A stretch of DNA of 5,244 nucleotides from Gammaproteobacteria bacterium. GTDB taxonomy: Bacteria; Pseudomonadota; Gammaproteobacteria; Ga0077536. Within the stretch, counting starts at the first letter, position 1. Each line of letters opens with the position of its first letter. The stretch covers positions 1-5,244 of the forward strand of contig DPMX01000331.1 of the NCBI GenBank assembly GCA_003540955.1, given 5' to 3'. Below the pieces are notes generated by a model. It had not been told where the DNA came from. It saw only the letters and a program-made list of their open reading frames with translations, and made no database searches. The translations under genes were made by a program, and so were the position numbers. Shown piece by piece: positions 1 through 5,244 of this stretch.

Positions 1-258
1 TTAGTTGAGTCTACTGCAATGCAAAGCGCGCCAGGAATTCAAGAAGATGAAGTGTTAATCATCGATCAAGAAAAGATAGACATAGAACAGTTGATAGAGG
101 ACGAATTGATTCTAAGTTGCCCAATGATTCCGCTGCATGAAACTATCCTGTGCCCTGGATTGAAAACCACGCAAGGTGGAGAAGGTATCGGACTTAAAAA
201 ACCGTTCGCAGATCTTGCCAATTTGATACGGCAGGGAAAAAACGAGCCGCGCGACTGA
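1..258 (+). CDS. yceD: YceD/DUF177 family protein, C-terminal fragment (5' end outside window)
   Basis: The reading frame is open from base 1 to a TGA at 256-258, giving 85 codons of a protein whose start lies upstream. The visible part matches the C-terminal half of the DUF177/YceD family. It has an acidic stretch, then IEDELIL at fragment residues 32-38, the family's best-conserved motif (EDEIILALP in E. coli YceD). A proline/histidine segment CPMIPLH follows at 40-46, then a cysteine at 51. The tail KPFADLANL (67-75) corresponds to the E. coli ending NPFAVLASL. E. coli YceD is about 173 residues, so roughly half is missing here. YceD is almost always encoded just upstream of rpmF, as here (42-base gap). 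In plants and bacteria the family has been linked to 23S rRNA accumulation; its biochemical role is not settled. The ATG at 19 is internal to the conserved frame and not the true start. Confidence 0.9.
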   Translation, partial: LVESTAMQSAPGIQEDEVLIIDQEKIDIEQLIEDELILSCPMIPLHETILCPGLKTTQGGEGIGLKKPFADLANLIRQGKNEPRD

Positions 259-289
259 TAACTTTTCGACCTTTGAATCATATCAATAT

Positions 290-295
290 GGAGGA
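290..295 (+). promoter_or_regulatory. Shine-Dalgarno site of rpmF
   Basis: GGAGGA lies five bases before the ATG at 301. It is one of the stronger ribosome binding sites in the window, as expected for a ribosomal protein gene, and it fixes the start of the short rpmF frame. Confidence 0.85.
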
Positions 296-300
296 AACAC

Positions 301-477
301 ATGGCTGTACAACAAAATAAAGCAACGCCGTCTACTCGTGGACAACGACGATCGCATGACAAATTAAAATCCGCTGCTCTCTCAGAGGACCCAACAACCG
401 GCGAGGTGCATCGTCGGCATCATGTTAGTAAGGATGGGTTCTATCGGGGAAAGCAAATAATCCCAGAACAGGATTAG
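301..477 (+). CDS. rpmF: 50S ribosomal protein L32 (bL32)
   Basis: This 58-codon gene encodes bL32, a small basic protein of the large ribosomal subunit that lies near the peptidyl transferase region. The protein begins MAVQQNKATPSTRGQRRSHD and continues with a central TGEVHRRHHVSKDGFYRG block (residues 33-50). Both match E. coli L32 closely (MAVQQNK, RGMRRSHD, HLRHHITADGYYRG). The length of 58 is next to the 57 of E. coli. There are no cysteines, so this is the zinc-free form typical of gammaproteobacteria rather than the four-cysteine zinc-ribbon form. The start is set by a strong GGAGGA five bases upstream. The gene follows yceD and precedes plsX by 61 bases; this yceD-rpmF-plsX order is widely conserved and couples ribosome and lipid gene expression. 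Confidence 0.97.
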   Translation: MAVQQNKATPSTRGQRRSHDKLKSAALSEDPTTGEVHRRHHVSKDGFYRGKQIIPEQD

Positions 478-538
478 GCGCGACGGGGATGTACGTACAA
501 CGTCCTTTTCTTGAACGGAAAATGACCTCGCTAATTTG

Positions 539-1552
539 ATGGCAGTCTCCATTGCGGTTGACATAATGGGAGGCGATGTTGGTGCTAACGTGACGATTCC
601 TGCATCATCAATCGCGTTGAAACGGCACGCCGGTTTGTCGCTTTACTTAGTAGGCGACGAAGTGAAAATCGCGGCACACATAACCCGACTAAGCAGAGCT
701 GAACGTAACCGTTGCAAAATAATCCACGCTCCACAGCAAGTAGAAATGAGCGATAAACCCTCAATAGCGCTGCGCAACCGACGGGAGTCCTCGATGCGTT
801 TGGCGATTGATTTGGTGAAAGATGGACATGCTCATGCCGCTGTTAGCGCTGGAAATACTGGTGCGCTAATGGCAATCGCACGATTTGTACTAAAAACTAT
901 CCCCGGAATTGATCGGCCGGCTATTTGCGGAATTATGCCAGGTATATACGGGGCTACCCATATGCTCGATTTAGGCGCCAATGTCGATTCTAGCGCGGAA
1001 GAGCTATTTCGTTTTGGGGTTATGGGCTCAGTGCTCGCGAGCGCAATCGGTGACAAAGAAAGGCCAACTGTCGCCTTACTCAATATTGGCGAAGAGGAAA
1101 TGAAAGGGAACGAGCGTGTAAAACAAGCGGCAACGTTGCTCGAGGCGAGCGAACTAAATTATTTTGGCTATGTAGAGGGCGATGATATTTTCAAAGGTAA
1201 AGTCGACGTAGTAGTTTGTGACGGCTTCGTGGGTAATGTTGCGTTAAAATCCAGTGAAGGGGTGGCGCGAATGCTGACAGAATTTGCTCGTGATGAATTC
1301 AGTCGTAATGTCTGGAGGAAGCTGAGTACGGTTTTTTCAAAACGAGCTTTGACCGCAATTCGTAATCGCGCGGATCCTGGACGTTATAACGGTGCAAGCT
1401 TATTAGGTCTAAAGGGTATAGTGGTTAAGAGTCACGGTGGGGCTGATTCTTCGTCGTTTGCTAGCGCTATCAATGCCGCAGTAATCGAAATTAAAAACAA
1501 TGTGCCGCAACTGATAAGTAATCAGATAGAAAAAACATTGACAAGGCGATAG
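539..1552 (+). CDS. plsX: Phosphate acyltransferase PlsX (acyl-ACP:phosphate transacylase)
   Basis: PlsX converts acyl-ACP and phosphate to acyl-phosphate, the acyl donor for PlsY in the first step of glycerolipid synthesis. It acts at the inner face of the cytoplasmic membrane. From the ATG at 539 the protein has 337 residues, close to the usual 330-356. Family motifs appear in order: AVDIMGGD at 6-13, SAGNTGALMA at 103-112, LDLGAN at 143-148, LLNIGEEEMKG at 180-190, YVEGDDIFKG at 211-220, VVVCDGFVGNVALK at 224-237, and GLKGIVVKSHGGAD at 290-303. I chose ATG 539 over the adjacent TTG at 536 because the protein then starts MAVSIAVDIMGGD, the normal spacing for the family. There is no good Shine-Dalgarno; the nearest GGA is about 20 bases upstream. 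The next gene is fabD rather than fabH. No key motif is missing. Confidence 0.96.
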   Translation: MAVSIAVDIMGGDVGANVTIPASSIALKRHAGLSLYLVGDEVKIAAHITRLSRAERNRCKIIHAPQQVEMSDKPSIALRNRRESSMRLAIDLVKDGHAHAAVSAGNTGALMAIARFVLKTIPGIDRPAICGIMPGIYGATHMLDLGANVDSSAEELFRFGVMGSVLASAIGDKERPTVALLNIGEEEMKGNERVKQAATLLEASELNYFGYVEGDDIFKGKVDVVVCDGFVGNVALKSSEGVARMLTEFARDEFSRNVWRKLSTVFSKRALTAIRNRADPGRYNGASLLGLKGIVVKSHGGADSSSFASAINAAVIEIKNNVPQLISNQIEKTLTRR

Positions 1553-1590
1553 ATCCAAGCTGGCTACATTACGAGTTGCTTAAAGACCCC

Positions 1591-2556
1591 ATGTCAAAAA
1601 AGTTTGCATTCATACTACCTGGCCAGGGTTCCCAATATTTAGGGATGTGCGACGCCCTTTATCGTGATTTCCCTCAAATAAAGAACAGGTTTCAATCGGC
1701 GGGCGAGATTCTTGGATACGACATCGGAGACGTCATTGCTCGTGGTCCTCTCGAGAAGTTGAACCAAACAGAAATCACGCAGCCGGCAATGCTCGTCGCT
1801 AGCATTGCCACATGGGATGCGTGGCTGGCAAGTGGCGGAGCGTTACCTGACTATTTTGCCGGTCATAGCTTCGGTGAGTATTCGGCTTTAGTATGTGCAA
1901 ACGCAATTCGGTTCGAGGATGCTGTGGTTTTGGCTGCAAAGAGAGGCCGCTTCATGCAAGAAGCGGTAAGCGCTGAGCACAGCTCGGTATGTGCAGTAAT
2001 AGGGTTAGAGGAGAATGTACTTAAGCAGCTGTGCGCAAAAGCTTCGGAAGATCAGGTTGTGCAGTGTGCAAACATCAACGCGCCGGGACAAGTTGTGTTG
2101 GCGGGGAACCGGGAGGCTGTCGAGCGAGCATCGAAGTTAGCAACTAACGCCGGTGCAAAGAAAATAATCCCCCTCGCGGTTAGTGCGCCCGTACACTGTG
2201 ATCTGATGCTTCCAGCTGCGACACGATTGGCAGAGCATATCAATAAGGTCCAAATAGAAACGCCCGAAATCCCCGTGATTCATAACGTGGACGCAAAACC
2301 GCGAAAAGACGTTATGGATATCCGCTCGGCGCTGATCTCGCAAATGGCATCACCTGTTTTGTGGCGCAACACAATTGAATATTTTGTCGAAAATAGCGTC
2401 ACATCTGCAATCGAATGTGGCCCCGGGAAAGTGTTGTGCTCCCTTGTGCGTAGAACTACAAAAAGCATAAAAACATACTCGCTTAGTGATAAGGACAGTA
2501 TCGCGGCTGTGATTGAGGATTTTAATTACACTGCAGATCAAGGGGCTGAAGAATGA
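1591..2556 (+). CDS. fabD: Malonyl-CoA:ACP transacylase FabD
   Basis: FabD moves the malonyl group from malonyl-CoA to the phosphopantetheine thiol of ACP, supplying the extender for fatty acid synthesis in the cytosol. The protein has 321 residues from ATG 1591 (E. coli 309). It opens MSKKFAFILPGQGSQ, carrying the oxyanion-hole glutamine (Q12). The nucleophile elbow GHSFGEYSALVCA is at 91-103 with Ser93 as nucleophile. Arg118 in KRGRFMQEAV fits the malonate-carboxylate-binding arginine. NINAPGQVVLAG is at 161-172, the catalytic His202 is in VSAPVHC, Gln251 is conserved, and GPGKVL is at 277-282. Two oddities: Phe follows the nucleophile where most FabDs have Leu, and the usual glycine-rich GxGAMAA segment after the arginine reads AEHSSVCAVIGL. 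A TTG at 1576 is in frame, but ATG gives the family N-terminus. Its TGA overlaps the fabG ATG (ATGA), implying translational coupling. Confidence 0.96.
   Translation: MSKKFAFILPGQGSQYLGMCDALYRDFPQIKNRFQSAGEILGYDIGDVIARGPLEKLNQTEITQPAMLVASIATWDAWLASGGALPDYFAGHSFGEYSALVCANAIRFEDAVVLAAKRGRFMQEAVSAEHSSVCAVIGLEENVLKQLCAKASEDQVVQCANINAPGQVVLAGNREAVERASKLATNAGAKKIIPLAVSAPVHCDLMLPAATRLAEHINKVQIETPEIPVIHNVDAKPRKDVMDIRSALISQMASPVLWRNTIEYFVENSVTSAIECGPGKVLCSLVRRTTKSIKTYSLSDKDSIAAVIEDFNYTADQGAEE
2540..2545 (+). promoter_or_regulatory. Shine-Dalgarno of fabG, inside the end of fabD
   Basis: AAGGGG lies seven bases before the fabG ATG at 2553, within the last codons of fabD. It fixes the overlapping ATGA start. 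Together with the shared stop/start it suggests that ribosomes finishing fabD reinitiate on fabG. Confidence 0.75.
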
Positions 2557-3293
2557 CGAATCAAAGATGTGCGGTAGTAACTGGTGCAAGTAGAGGGATT
2601 GGTAGTGCGGTCGCCAAAGGACTTGCGGATGCGGGTTATTCCGTCGTAGGAACTGCGACCGGGGAAACAGGGGTTAAGAAGATTGAATCCGAGCTTTGCG
2701 CTAAGTATCCAGCTTGTGTCGCTTTGGAGTTGAACGTTGCAGAGGACTGCTCTATCGAGCGATTTCTATCAAATCTAGAGGCGCACGAGTTAAGGCCTTC
2801 CGTTCTAGTAAACAACGCTGGTATAACTCGAGATAATCTACTTTTGCGCATGAAGAACAATGAATGGGATGACGTTTTAACGACCAATTTATCATCGATT
2901 TTTAAACTATCAAAACCCTTGTTACGCAACATGTTGAAGGCGCGAACGGGACGTATAATAAATATCGGATCTGTAGTCGGATCCGCTGGCAACGCTGGTC
3001 AATCTAACTATGCCGCGGCAAAAGCGGGGATGATTGGTTTAACTAAGTCGCTCGCTAGAGAAGTAGCCATCCGAGGGATCACGGTTAACACTATTGCTCC
3101 AGGATTTATAGATACTGACATGACCAGGGCAGTCGCACCCGAGCAGCGAGAAATGATGCTGGCACAAGTGCCCGCGGGGCGACTTGGAGATCCGGCCGAA
3201 ATTGCTTCCGCGGTCGTTTTCTTAGCTTCAGACGCAGCAAGCTACATTACCGGTGAAACACTTCACATTAATGGTGGAATGCATATGGACTAG
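2553..3293 (+). CDS. fabG: 3-oxoacyl-[ACP] reductase FabG
   Basis: FabG is the NADPH-dependent reductase of 3-ketoacyl-ACP to (R)-3-hydroxyacyl-ACP, the first reduction of each elongation cycle; the family is a cytosolic tetramer. At 246 residues it is close to the E. coli enzyme (244). It is a classical short-chain dehydrogenase. The cofactor loop TGASRGIG is at 10-17. GTAT at 33-36 and LNV at 60-62 match the E. coli FabG nucleotide pocket. NNAGITRDNLLLRM runs from 87 to 100. The catalytic tetrad is Asn112, Ser140 (in INIGSVVG), Tyr153 and Lys157 (YAAAK). IAPGFIDTDMTRA is at 181-193 and the C-terminus is ITGETLHINGGMHMD. The match to E. coli runs the whole length, which favours true FabG over another SDR; the position between fabD and acpP confirms it. 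The ATG overlaps the fabD stop. No residue essential to the family is altered. Confidence 0.97.
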   Translation: MTNQRCAVVTGASRGIGSAVAKGLADAGYSVVGTATGETGVKKIESELCAKYPACVALELNVAEDCSIERFLSNLEAHELRPSVLVNNAGITRDNLLLRMKNNEWDDVLTTNLSSIFKLSKPLLRNMLKARTGRIINIGSVVGSAGNAGQSNYAAAKAGMIGLTKSLAREVAIRGITVNTIAPGFIDTDMTRAVAPEQREMMLAQVPAGRLGDPAEIASAVVFLASDAASYITGETLHINGGMHMD

Positions 3294-3314
3294 GTGTCCT
3301 CTAGCGTATTCTAT

Positions 3315-3374
3315 ACAAAACTGAATGATTAATTGGGGTTCTCGCCACATCAGCCACGTTATCAGTTTGTTTTT
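3315..3374 (+). other. Possible weak stem with T-run after fabG
   Basis: ACAAAACTGA (3315-3324) can pair with TCAGTTTGT (3362-3370) as nine base pairs with one bulged A, and the right arm runs into a T-run to 3374. The 37-base loop and the AT-rich stem make a working intrinsic terminator doubtful. It could attenuate read-through from fabG or be chance. Confidence 0.18.
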
Positions 3375-3407
3375 AAATGATTATTTTGTAATGCACGCAG
3401 TCGTTGC

Positions 3408-3435
3408 TTGCAAGATATTTGGTTTCCACTAAACT
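3408..3435 (+). promoter_or_regulatory. Candidate internal promoter for acpP
   Basis: TTGCAA (3408-3413) and TAAACT (3430-3435) are separated by 16 bases. Each matches 4 of 6 bases of the sigma-70 -35 and -10 consensus. The site lies in the 191-base gap between fabG and acpP, by far the longest intergenic stretch in the window. It would leave a leader of about 40 bases before the acpP ATG. An internal promoter ahead of acpP is expected because ACP is needed in large excess over the enzymes around it, and E. coli has one in the same place. The match is weak, so the exact position is uncertain. I saw no clear FabR- or FadR-like operator. Confidence 0.3.
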
Positions 3436-3467
3436 AACACACGCCGCAGCTCAGGCTGCAGTAGACT

Positions 3468-3477
3468 GGGAGGAAGG
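3468..3477 (+). promoter_or_regulatory. Extended Shine-Dalgarno of acpP
   Basis: GGGAGGAAGG ends seven bases before the ATG at 3485 and is the most purine-rich ribosome site in the window. It fits the very high expression expected of ACP. It also decides the start: the frame stays open upstream to a TTG at 3404, but that codon has no ribosome site and would add 27 residues absent from the family. A short 5-bp hairpin (GCAGC 3446-3450 with GCTGC 3455-3459) lies just upstream. Confidence 0.85.
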
Positions 3478-3484
3478 TCAAGCA

Positions 3485-3721
3485 ATGAGTAGCGTTCAGG
3501 AACGTGTAAAAAAGATTGTCGTCGAACAACTCGGTGTTAAAGACGAAGAAGTTACAGACGAGGCGTCCTTTGTTGACGACCTCGGTGCTGACTCACTGGA
3601 TACAGTGGAGTTGGTAATGGCTTTAGAAGAAGAATTCAAAACCGAAATACCGGATGAAGAAGCAGAGAAAATCACTACTGTCCAGCAAGCGATTGATTAC
3701 ATCACTGAAAATCTGGACTGA
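3485..3721 (+). CDS. acpP: Acyl carrier protein
   Basis: AcpP carries the growing acyl chain on a 4'-phosphopantetheine arm and hands it to the other Fab enzymes, PlsX and lipid A and cofactor pathways. The protein has 78 residues, identical in length to E. coli AcpP including Met. It is strongly acidic, as expected for a four-helix ACP. The attachment site is DSL at 36-38, with Ser37 (Ser36 after Met removal) receiving the prosthetic group from holo-ACP synthase. The surrounding DDLGADSLDTVELVMALEE (31-49) is the recognition helix II region, with the acidic and hydrophobic positions preserved. IPDEEAEKITTVQQAIDYI (55-73) matches helices III and IV. The start at 3485 is set by the strong upstream ribosome site. 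The gene stands apart from fabG (191 bases) and is followed within 20 bases by a strong hairpin, suggesting that its transcript level is set separately. Confidence 0.98.
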   Translation: MSSVQERVKKIVVEQLGVKDEEVTDEASFVDDLGADSLDTVELVMALEEEFKTEIPDEEAEKITTVQQAIDYITENLD

Positions 3722-3740
3722 AGAACAGGTTCGAAATTGC

Positions 3741-3779
3741 ATGAAAGGCCGCGGATTCGTGTAGAACGCGGCCTTTCAT
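3741..3779 (+). terminator. Strong hairpin between acpP and fabF, likely partial terminator
   Basis: ATGAAAGGCCGCG (3741-3753) and CGCGGCCTTTCAT (3767-3779) form a perfect 13-bp inverted repeat with a 13-base loop. Three more pairs (TTC 3756-3758 with GAA 3764-3766) are possible inside the loop. The core of the stem is AAAGGCCGCG/CGCGGCCTTT. The sequence after the GC-rich part is TTTCATATATAT, so the T-tract is short and interrupted. It lies 19 bases after the acpP stop and 33 before the fabF GTG. I infer a leaky terminator or an mRNA 3'-end stabiliser that gives much acpP message and less fabF-pabC read-through. No separate fabF promoter is evident. Confidence 0.75.
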
Positions 3780-3799
3780 ATATATAGCGTAGGATCCTC

Positions 3800-3806
3800 G
3801 AGGAAA
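3800..3806 (+). promoter_or_regulatory. Shine-Dalgarno of fabF (GTG start)
   Basis: GAGGAAA lies six bases before the GTG at 3813. It supports the non-ATG start, since the first in-frame ATG downstream would remove the conserved RRIVVTGLG strand. Confidence 0.75.
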
Positions 3807-3812
3807 CCATTT

Positions 3813-5048
3813 GTGTCACGCCGAATCGTAGTTACTGGTTTGGGCGTCGTATGCCCAGTCGGGAATACGACGGAAGAGTCTTGGAGCAGCATTGTTTCGG
3901 GCACCAGTGGCATCGCTCCGATCACCTGCATTGATACCTCCGGCTTTAGTTCAAAGATCGGCGGGACAATTAAGAACTTTGATGTAGAGCGATACATGAG
4001 TAAAAAGGAGGCGCGCCGCATGGATCCGTTCATCCATTATGGTGTCGCAGCCTCAGTAGAAGCTATTGAAGACGCTTCCCTAATAGTCACTGAAGGTAAC
4101 GCTCGACGCATCGGCGCTTGTATCGGTTCAGGAATCGGCGGGTTGCCAGGTATTGAACAAGCGTACCAAGCATATCTGGATGGCGGTGCACGCAAAGTGT
4201 CTCCATTTTTTGTGCCGGGTAACATCATTAACATGGTCGCTGGGAATTTATCTATTCGCTATGGTTTCAAAGGGCCAAATTACGCTCTAGTCACGGCTTG
4301 CTCGACTGGTGCACATTGTATTTCGAATGCGGCCCGAATGATCGAACGTGGTGACGTGGATGTAATGATCGCGGGTGGTTCCGAATTTGCCACCAGTTAC
4401 ACGGGCCTCGGCGGTTTCGCGTCTGCTAAAGCACTATCGACACGCAACGATGCGCCAGAGCAGGCGAGCCGCCCATGGGACCTCGAGCGAGATGGTTTCG
4501 TTCTAAGTGAAGGTGCTGGGATTGTTGTGTTGGAGGAGTTAGAGCATGCCGAGCGACGCGGCGCTAGAATATATGCTGAACTTCTTGGAGCAGGCATGAG
4601 CAGTGATGCCTTCCATATAACGGCGCCGTCAACAGATGGTGAAGGTGCCGCCTATTGTATGGAATTAGCGATCAAGGACGCTGGTTTAAGAAAGGAAGAC
4701 GTCGATTACATCAATGCACATGGCACCTCTACGCCGGCGGGCGATAAAGCAGAATCTGACGCGGTAAAACGTTTTTTCGGTGATCACGCATACAAACTAG
4801 CAATGAGTTCAACAAAATCCATGGTCGGGCATATGCTGGGGGCTGCAGGCGGTGCTGAGGCAGTATTTACTATACTGTCAATTCGAGACCAGATTGCACC
4901 ACCAACGATTAATCTTACCAACCCCGATCCAGATTGCGATCTCGATTACGTGCCACTCAAAGCGCGGAAAATGAGTATTGACGTAGCAATGACTAATTCG
5001 TTCGGTTTTGGCGGCACAAATGGCACACTAGTTTTCAAACGATTTTAA
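3813..5048 (+). CDS. fabF: 3-oxoacyl-[ACP] synthase II FabF (KAS II)
   Basis: FabF performs the decarboxylative Claisen condensation of acyl-ACP with malonyl-ACP, extending the chain by two carbons. In E. coli it also extends palmitoleoyl- to cis-vaccenoyl-ACP. The protein has 411 residues (E. coli 413) and begins at GTG: MSRRIVVTGLGVVCPVG. The thiolase-fold active site is complete: Cys163 in TACSTG, His303 in NAHGTST, Lys335 in SSTKSMVGH and His340 in the same motif. The gating-loop region TNSFGFGGTNG is at 394-404. ASRPWD at 218-223 and GFVLSEGAGIVVLEELEHA at 228-246 are typical KAS II motifs. The Cys-His-His set with GTSTPAGD marks FabF/FabB rather than FabH. The position after acpP and before pabC, and GMSSDAFHITAP at 261-272, favour FabF over FabB. 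Small variations such as GGSE at 188-191 (often GGAE) look neutral. The gene is preceded by the acpP hairpin and probably depends on read-through. Confidence 0.97.
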   Translation: MSRRIVVTGLGVVCPVGNTTEESWSSIVSGTSGIAPITCIDTSGFSSKIGGTIKNFDVERYMSKKEARRMDPFIHYGVAASVEAIEDASLIVTEGNARRIGACIGSGIGGLPGIEQAYQAYLDGGARKVSPFFVPGNIINMVAGNLSIRYGFKGPNYALVTACSTGAHCISNAARMIERGDVDVMIAGGSEFATSYTGLGGFASAKALSTRNDAPEQASRPWDLERDGFVLSEGAGIVVLEELEHAERRGARIYAELLGAGMSSDAFHITAPSTDGEGAAYCMELAIKDAGLRKEDVDYINAHGTSTPAGDKAESDAVKRFFGDHAYKLAMSSTKSMVGHMLGAAGGAEAVFTILSIRDQIAPPTINLTNPDPDCDLDYVPLKARKMSIDVAMTNSFGFGGTNGTLVFKRF

Positions 5049-5109
5049 GCTTTGCAAAATAAGCCGTGAGTTCTATTGCCGCAGCTTTAAGCACGCCGAA
5101 CCTCGCGAT

Positions 5110-5244
5110 ATGATCTTAGTCAATGGTATCGAATCTTCTGAAATCTCCGCACTCGACCGGGGATTAGCCTACGGTGATGGATTATTTGAAACCCTCGCAG
5201 TCGTCGATAGGAAAATTCTAAATTGGGCAAGACATATCGAGCGA
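5110..5244 (+). CDS. pabC: Aminodeoxychorismate lyase, N-terminal fragment (3' end outside window)
   Basis: The last 135 bases encode the first 45 codons of a fold-type IV PLP enzyme. It starts MILVNGIESSEISALDRGLA and continues YGDGLFETLAV (residues 21-31), ending WARHIER at the window edge. The pattern of ALDRG, then YGDGLFET, then an H-x-E-R segment is the N-terminal signature of the PabC/branched-chain aminotransferase/D-alanine aminotransferase family. The position right after fabF identifies it as PabC, which releases pyruvate from 4-amino-4-deoxychorismate to give 4-aminobenzoate for folate. The catalytic lysine lies downstream of the window and cannot be checked. The start follows fabF by 61 bases and has no clear Shine-Dalgarno; I see no better in-frame ATG or GTG upstream. 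In related genomes mltG, tmk and holB often follow. Confidence 0.88.
   Translation, partial: MILVNGIESSEISALDRGLAYGDGLFETLAVVDRKILNWARHIER

Noticed and set aside
66..362. Minus-strand open frame of 98 codons opposite yceD and rpmF
   Set aside because: It lies over two genes with clear family motifs, crosses the gap between them, and its translation shows no recognisable domain.
2636..2992. Minus-strand open frame of 118 codons opposite fabG
   Set aside because: fabG matches its family along its whole length on the + strand; the antisense frame has no domain and no ribosome site that I can see.
3377..3432. Two tiny frames (ATG 3377 with 4 codons, ATG 3391 with 13 codons) overlapping as TAATG upstream of acpP
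   Set aside because: Neither has a Shine-Dalgarno, and the second spans the promoter candidate. They look like chance frames in AT-rich DNA.
3404..3484. In-frame 27-codon N-terminal extension of acpP from a TTG
   Set aside because: ACPs begin at the MSSVQERVKK-type N-terminus, and the strong Shine-Dalgarno at 3468-3477 serves the ATG at 3485. The extension has no ribosome site.
3792..3802. Overlapping GGATCC and CTCGAG sites resembling a cloning linker before fabF
   Set aside because: The flanking genes are continuous and in natural order with a sensible ribosome site, so coincidence is more likely than engineered DNA.
3795..3804. TCCTCGAGGA palindrome covering the fabF ribosome site, considered as a translational switch
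   Set aside because: As a hairpin it would leave a two-base loop, which is not stable, so sequestering of the site is unlikely.
5049..5109. Possible stem in the fabF-pabC gap from TTAAGCTTTGC- and GCAGCTTTAA-like segments
   Set aside because: Pairing needs bulges on both sides and there is no T-tract, so it does not support a terminator call.

Overview
The window is an almost complete fatty-acid/phospholipid biosynthesis operon from a Gram-negative bacterium, very probably a gammaproteobacterium. Every gene is on the + strand. The order is yceD (3' end only), rpmF, plsX, fabD, fabG, acpP, fabF and pabC (5' end only). The gammaproteobacterial assignment rests on four things: a 58-residue L32 without zinc-binding cysteines, starting MAVQQNK; a 78-residue AcpP; E. 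coli-like FabG and FabF motifs; and the run-on into pabC. The gene order is the Pseudomonas-type version of the cluster, in which fabH is absent between plsX and fabD. Base composition is moderate (roughly balanced GC, judged by eye), unlike high-GC Pseudomonas. A non-Pseudomonas gammaproteobacterium is therefore likelier, but genus cannot be fixed from the sequence alone.

Layout: positions 1-477 hold the translation-related pair yceD-rpmF, which commonly heads this cluster. Positions 539-3293 hold plsX, fabD and fabG; fabD and fabG are coupled by an ATGA stop/start overlap. A 191-base gap (3294-3484) follows, AT-rich in its first half, with a weak promoter candidate and a strong Shine-Dalgarno for acpP (3485-3721). 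A perfect 13-bp inverted repeat (3741-3779) sits between acpP and fabF (3813-5048, GTG start). After a 61-base spacer, the first 45 codons of pabC run to the window edge.

How the genes work together: FabD loads malonyl groups from malonyl-CoA onto the phosphopantetheine arm of AcpP. FabF elongates acyl-ACP with malonyl-ACP. FabG reduces the resulting 3-ketoacyl-ACP. PlsX converts finished acyl-ACP to acyl-phosphate for phospholipid synthesis. RpmF and YceD link the cluster to ribosome production, and PabC makes 4-aminobenzoate for folate. The dehydratase, enoyl reductase and chain-initiating synthase must be encoded elsewhere.

I see no mobile element, CRISPR array, tRNA/rRNA gene, frameshift or unrecognised gene. 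It is a conserved housekeeping locus and I do not find evidence of an undescribed system. The points worth a second look are regulatory (the acpP-fabF hairpin and the fabG-acpP gap), the missing fabH, and a few residue substitutions.
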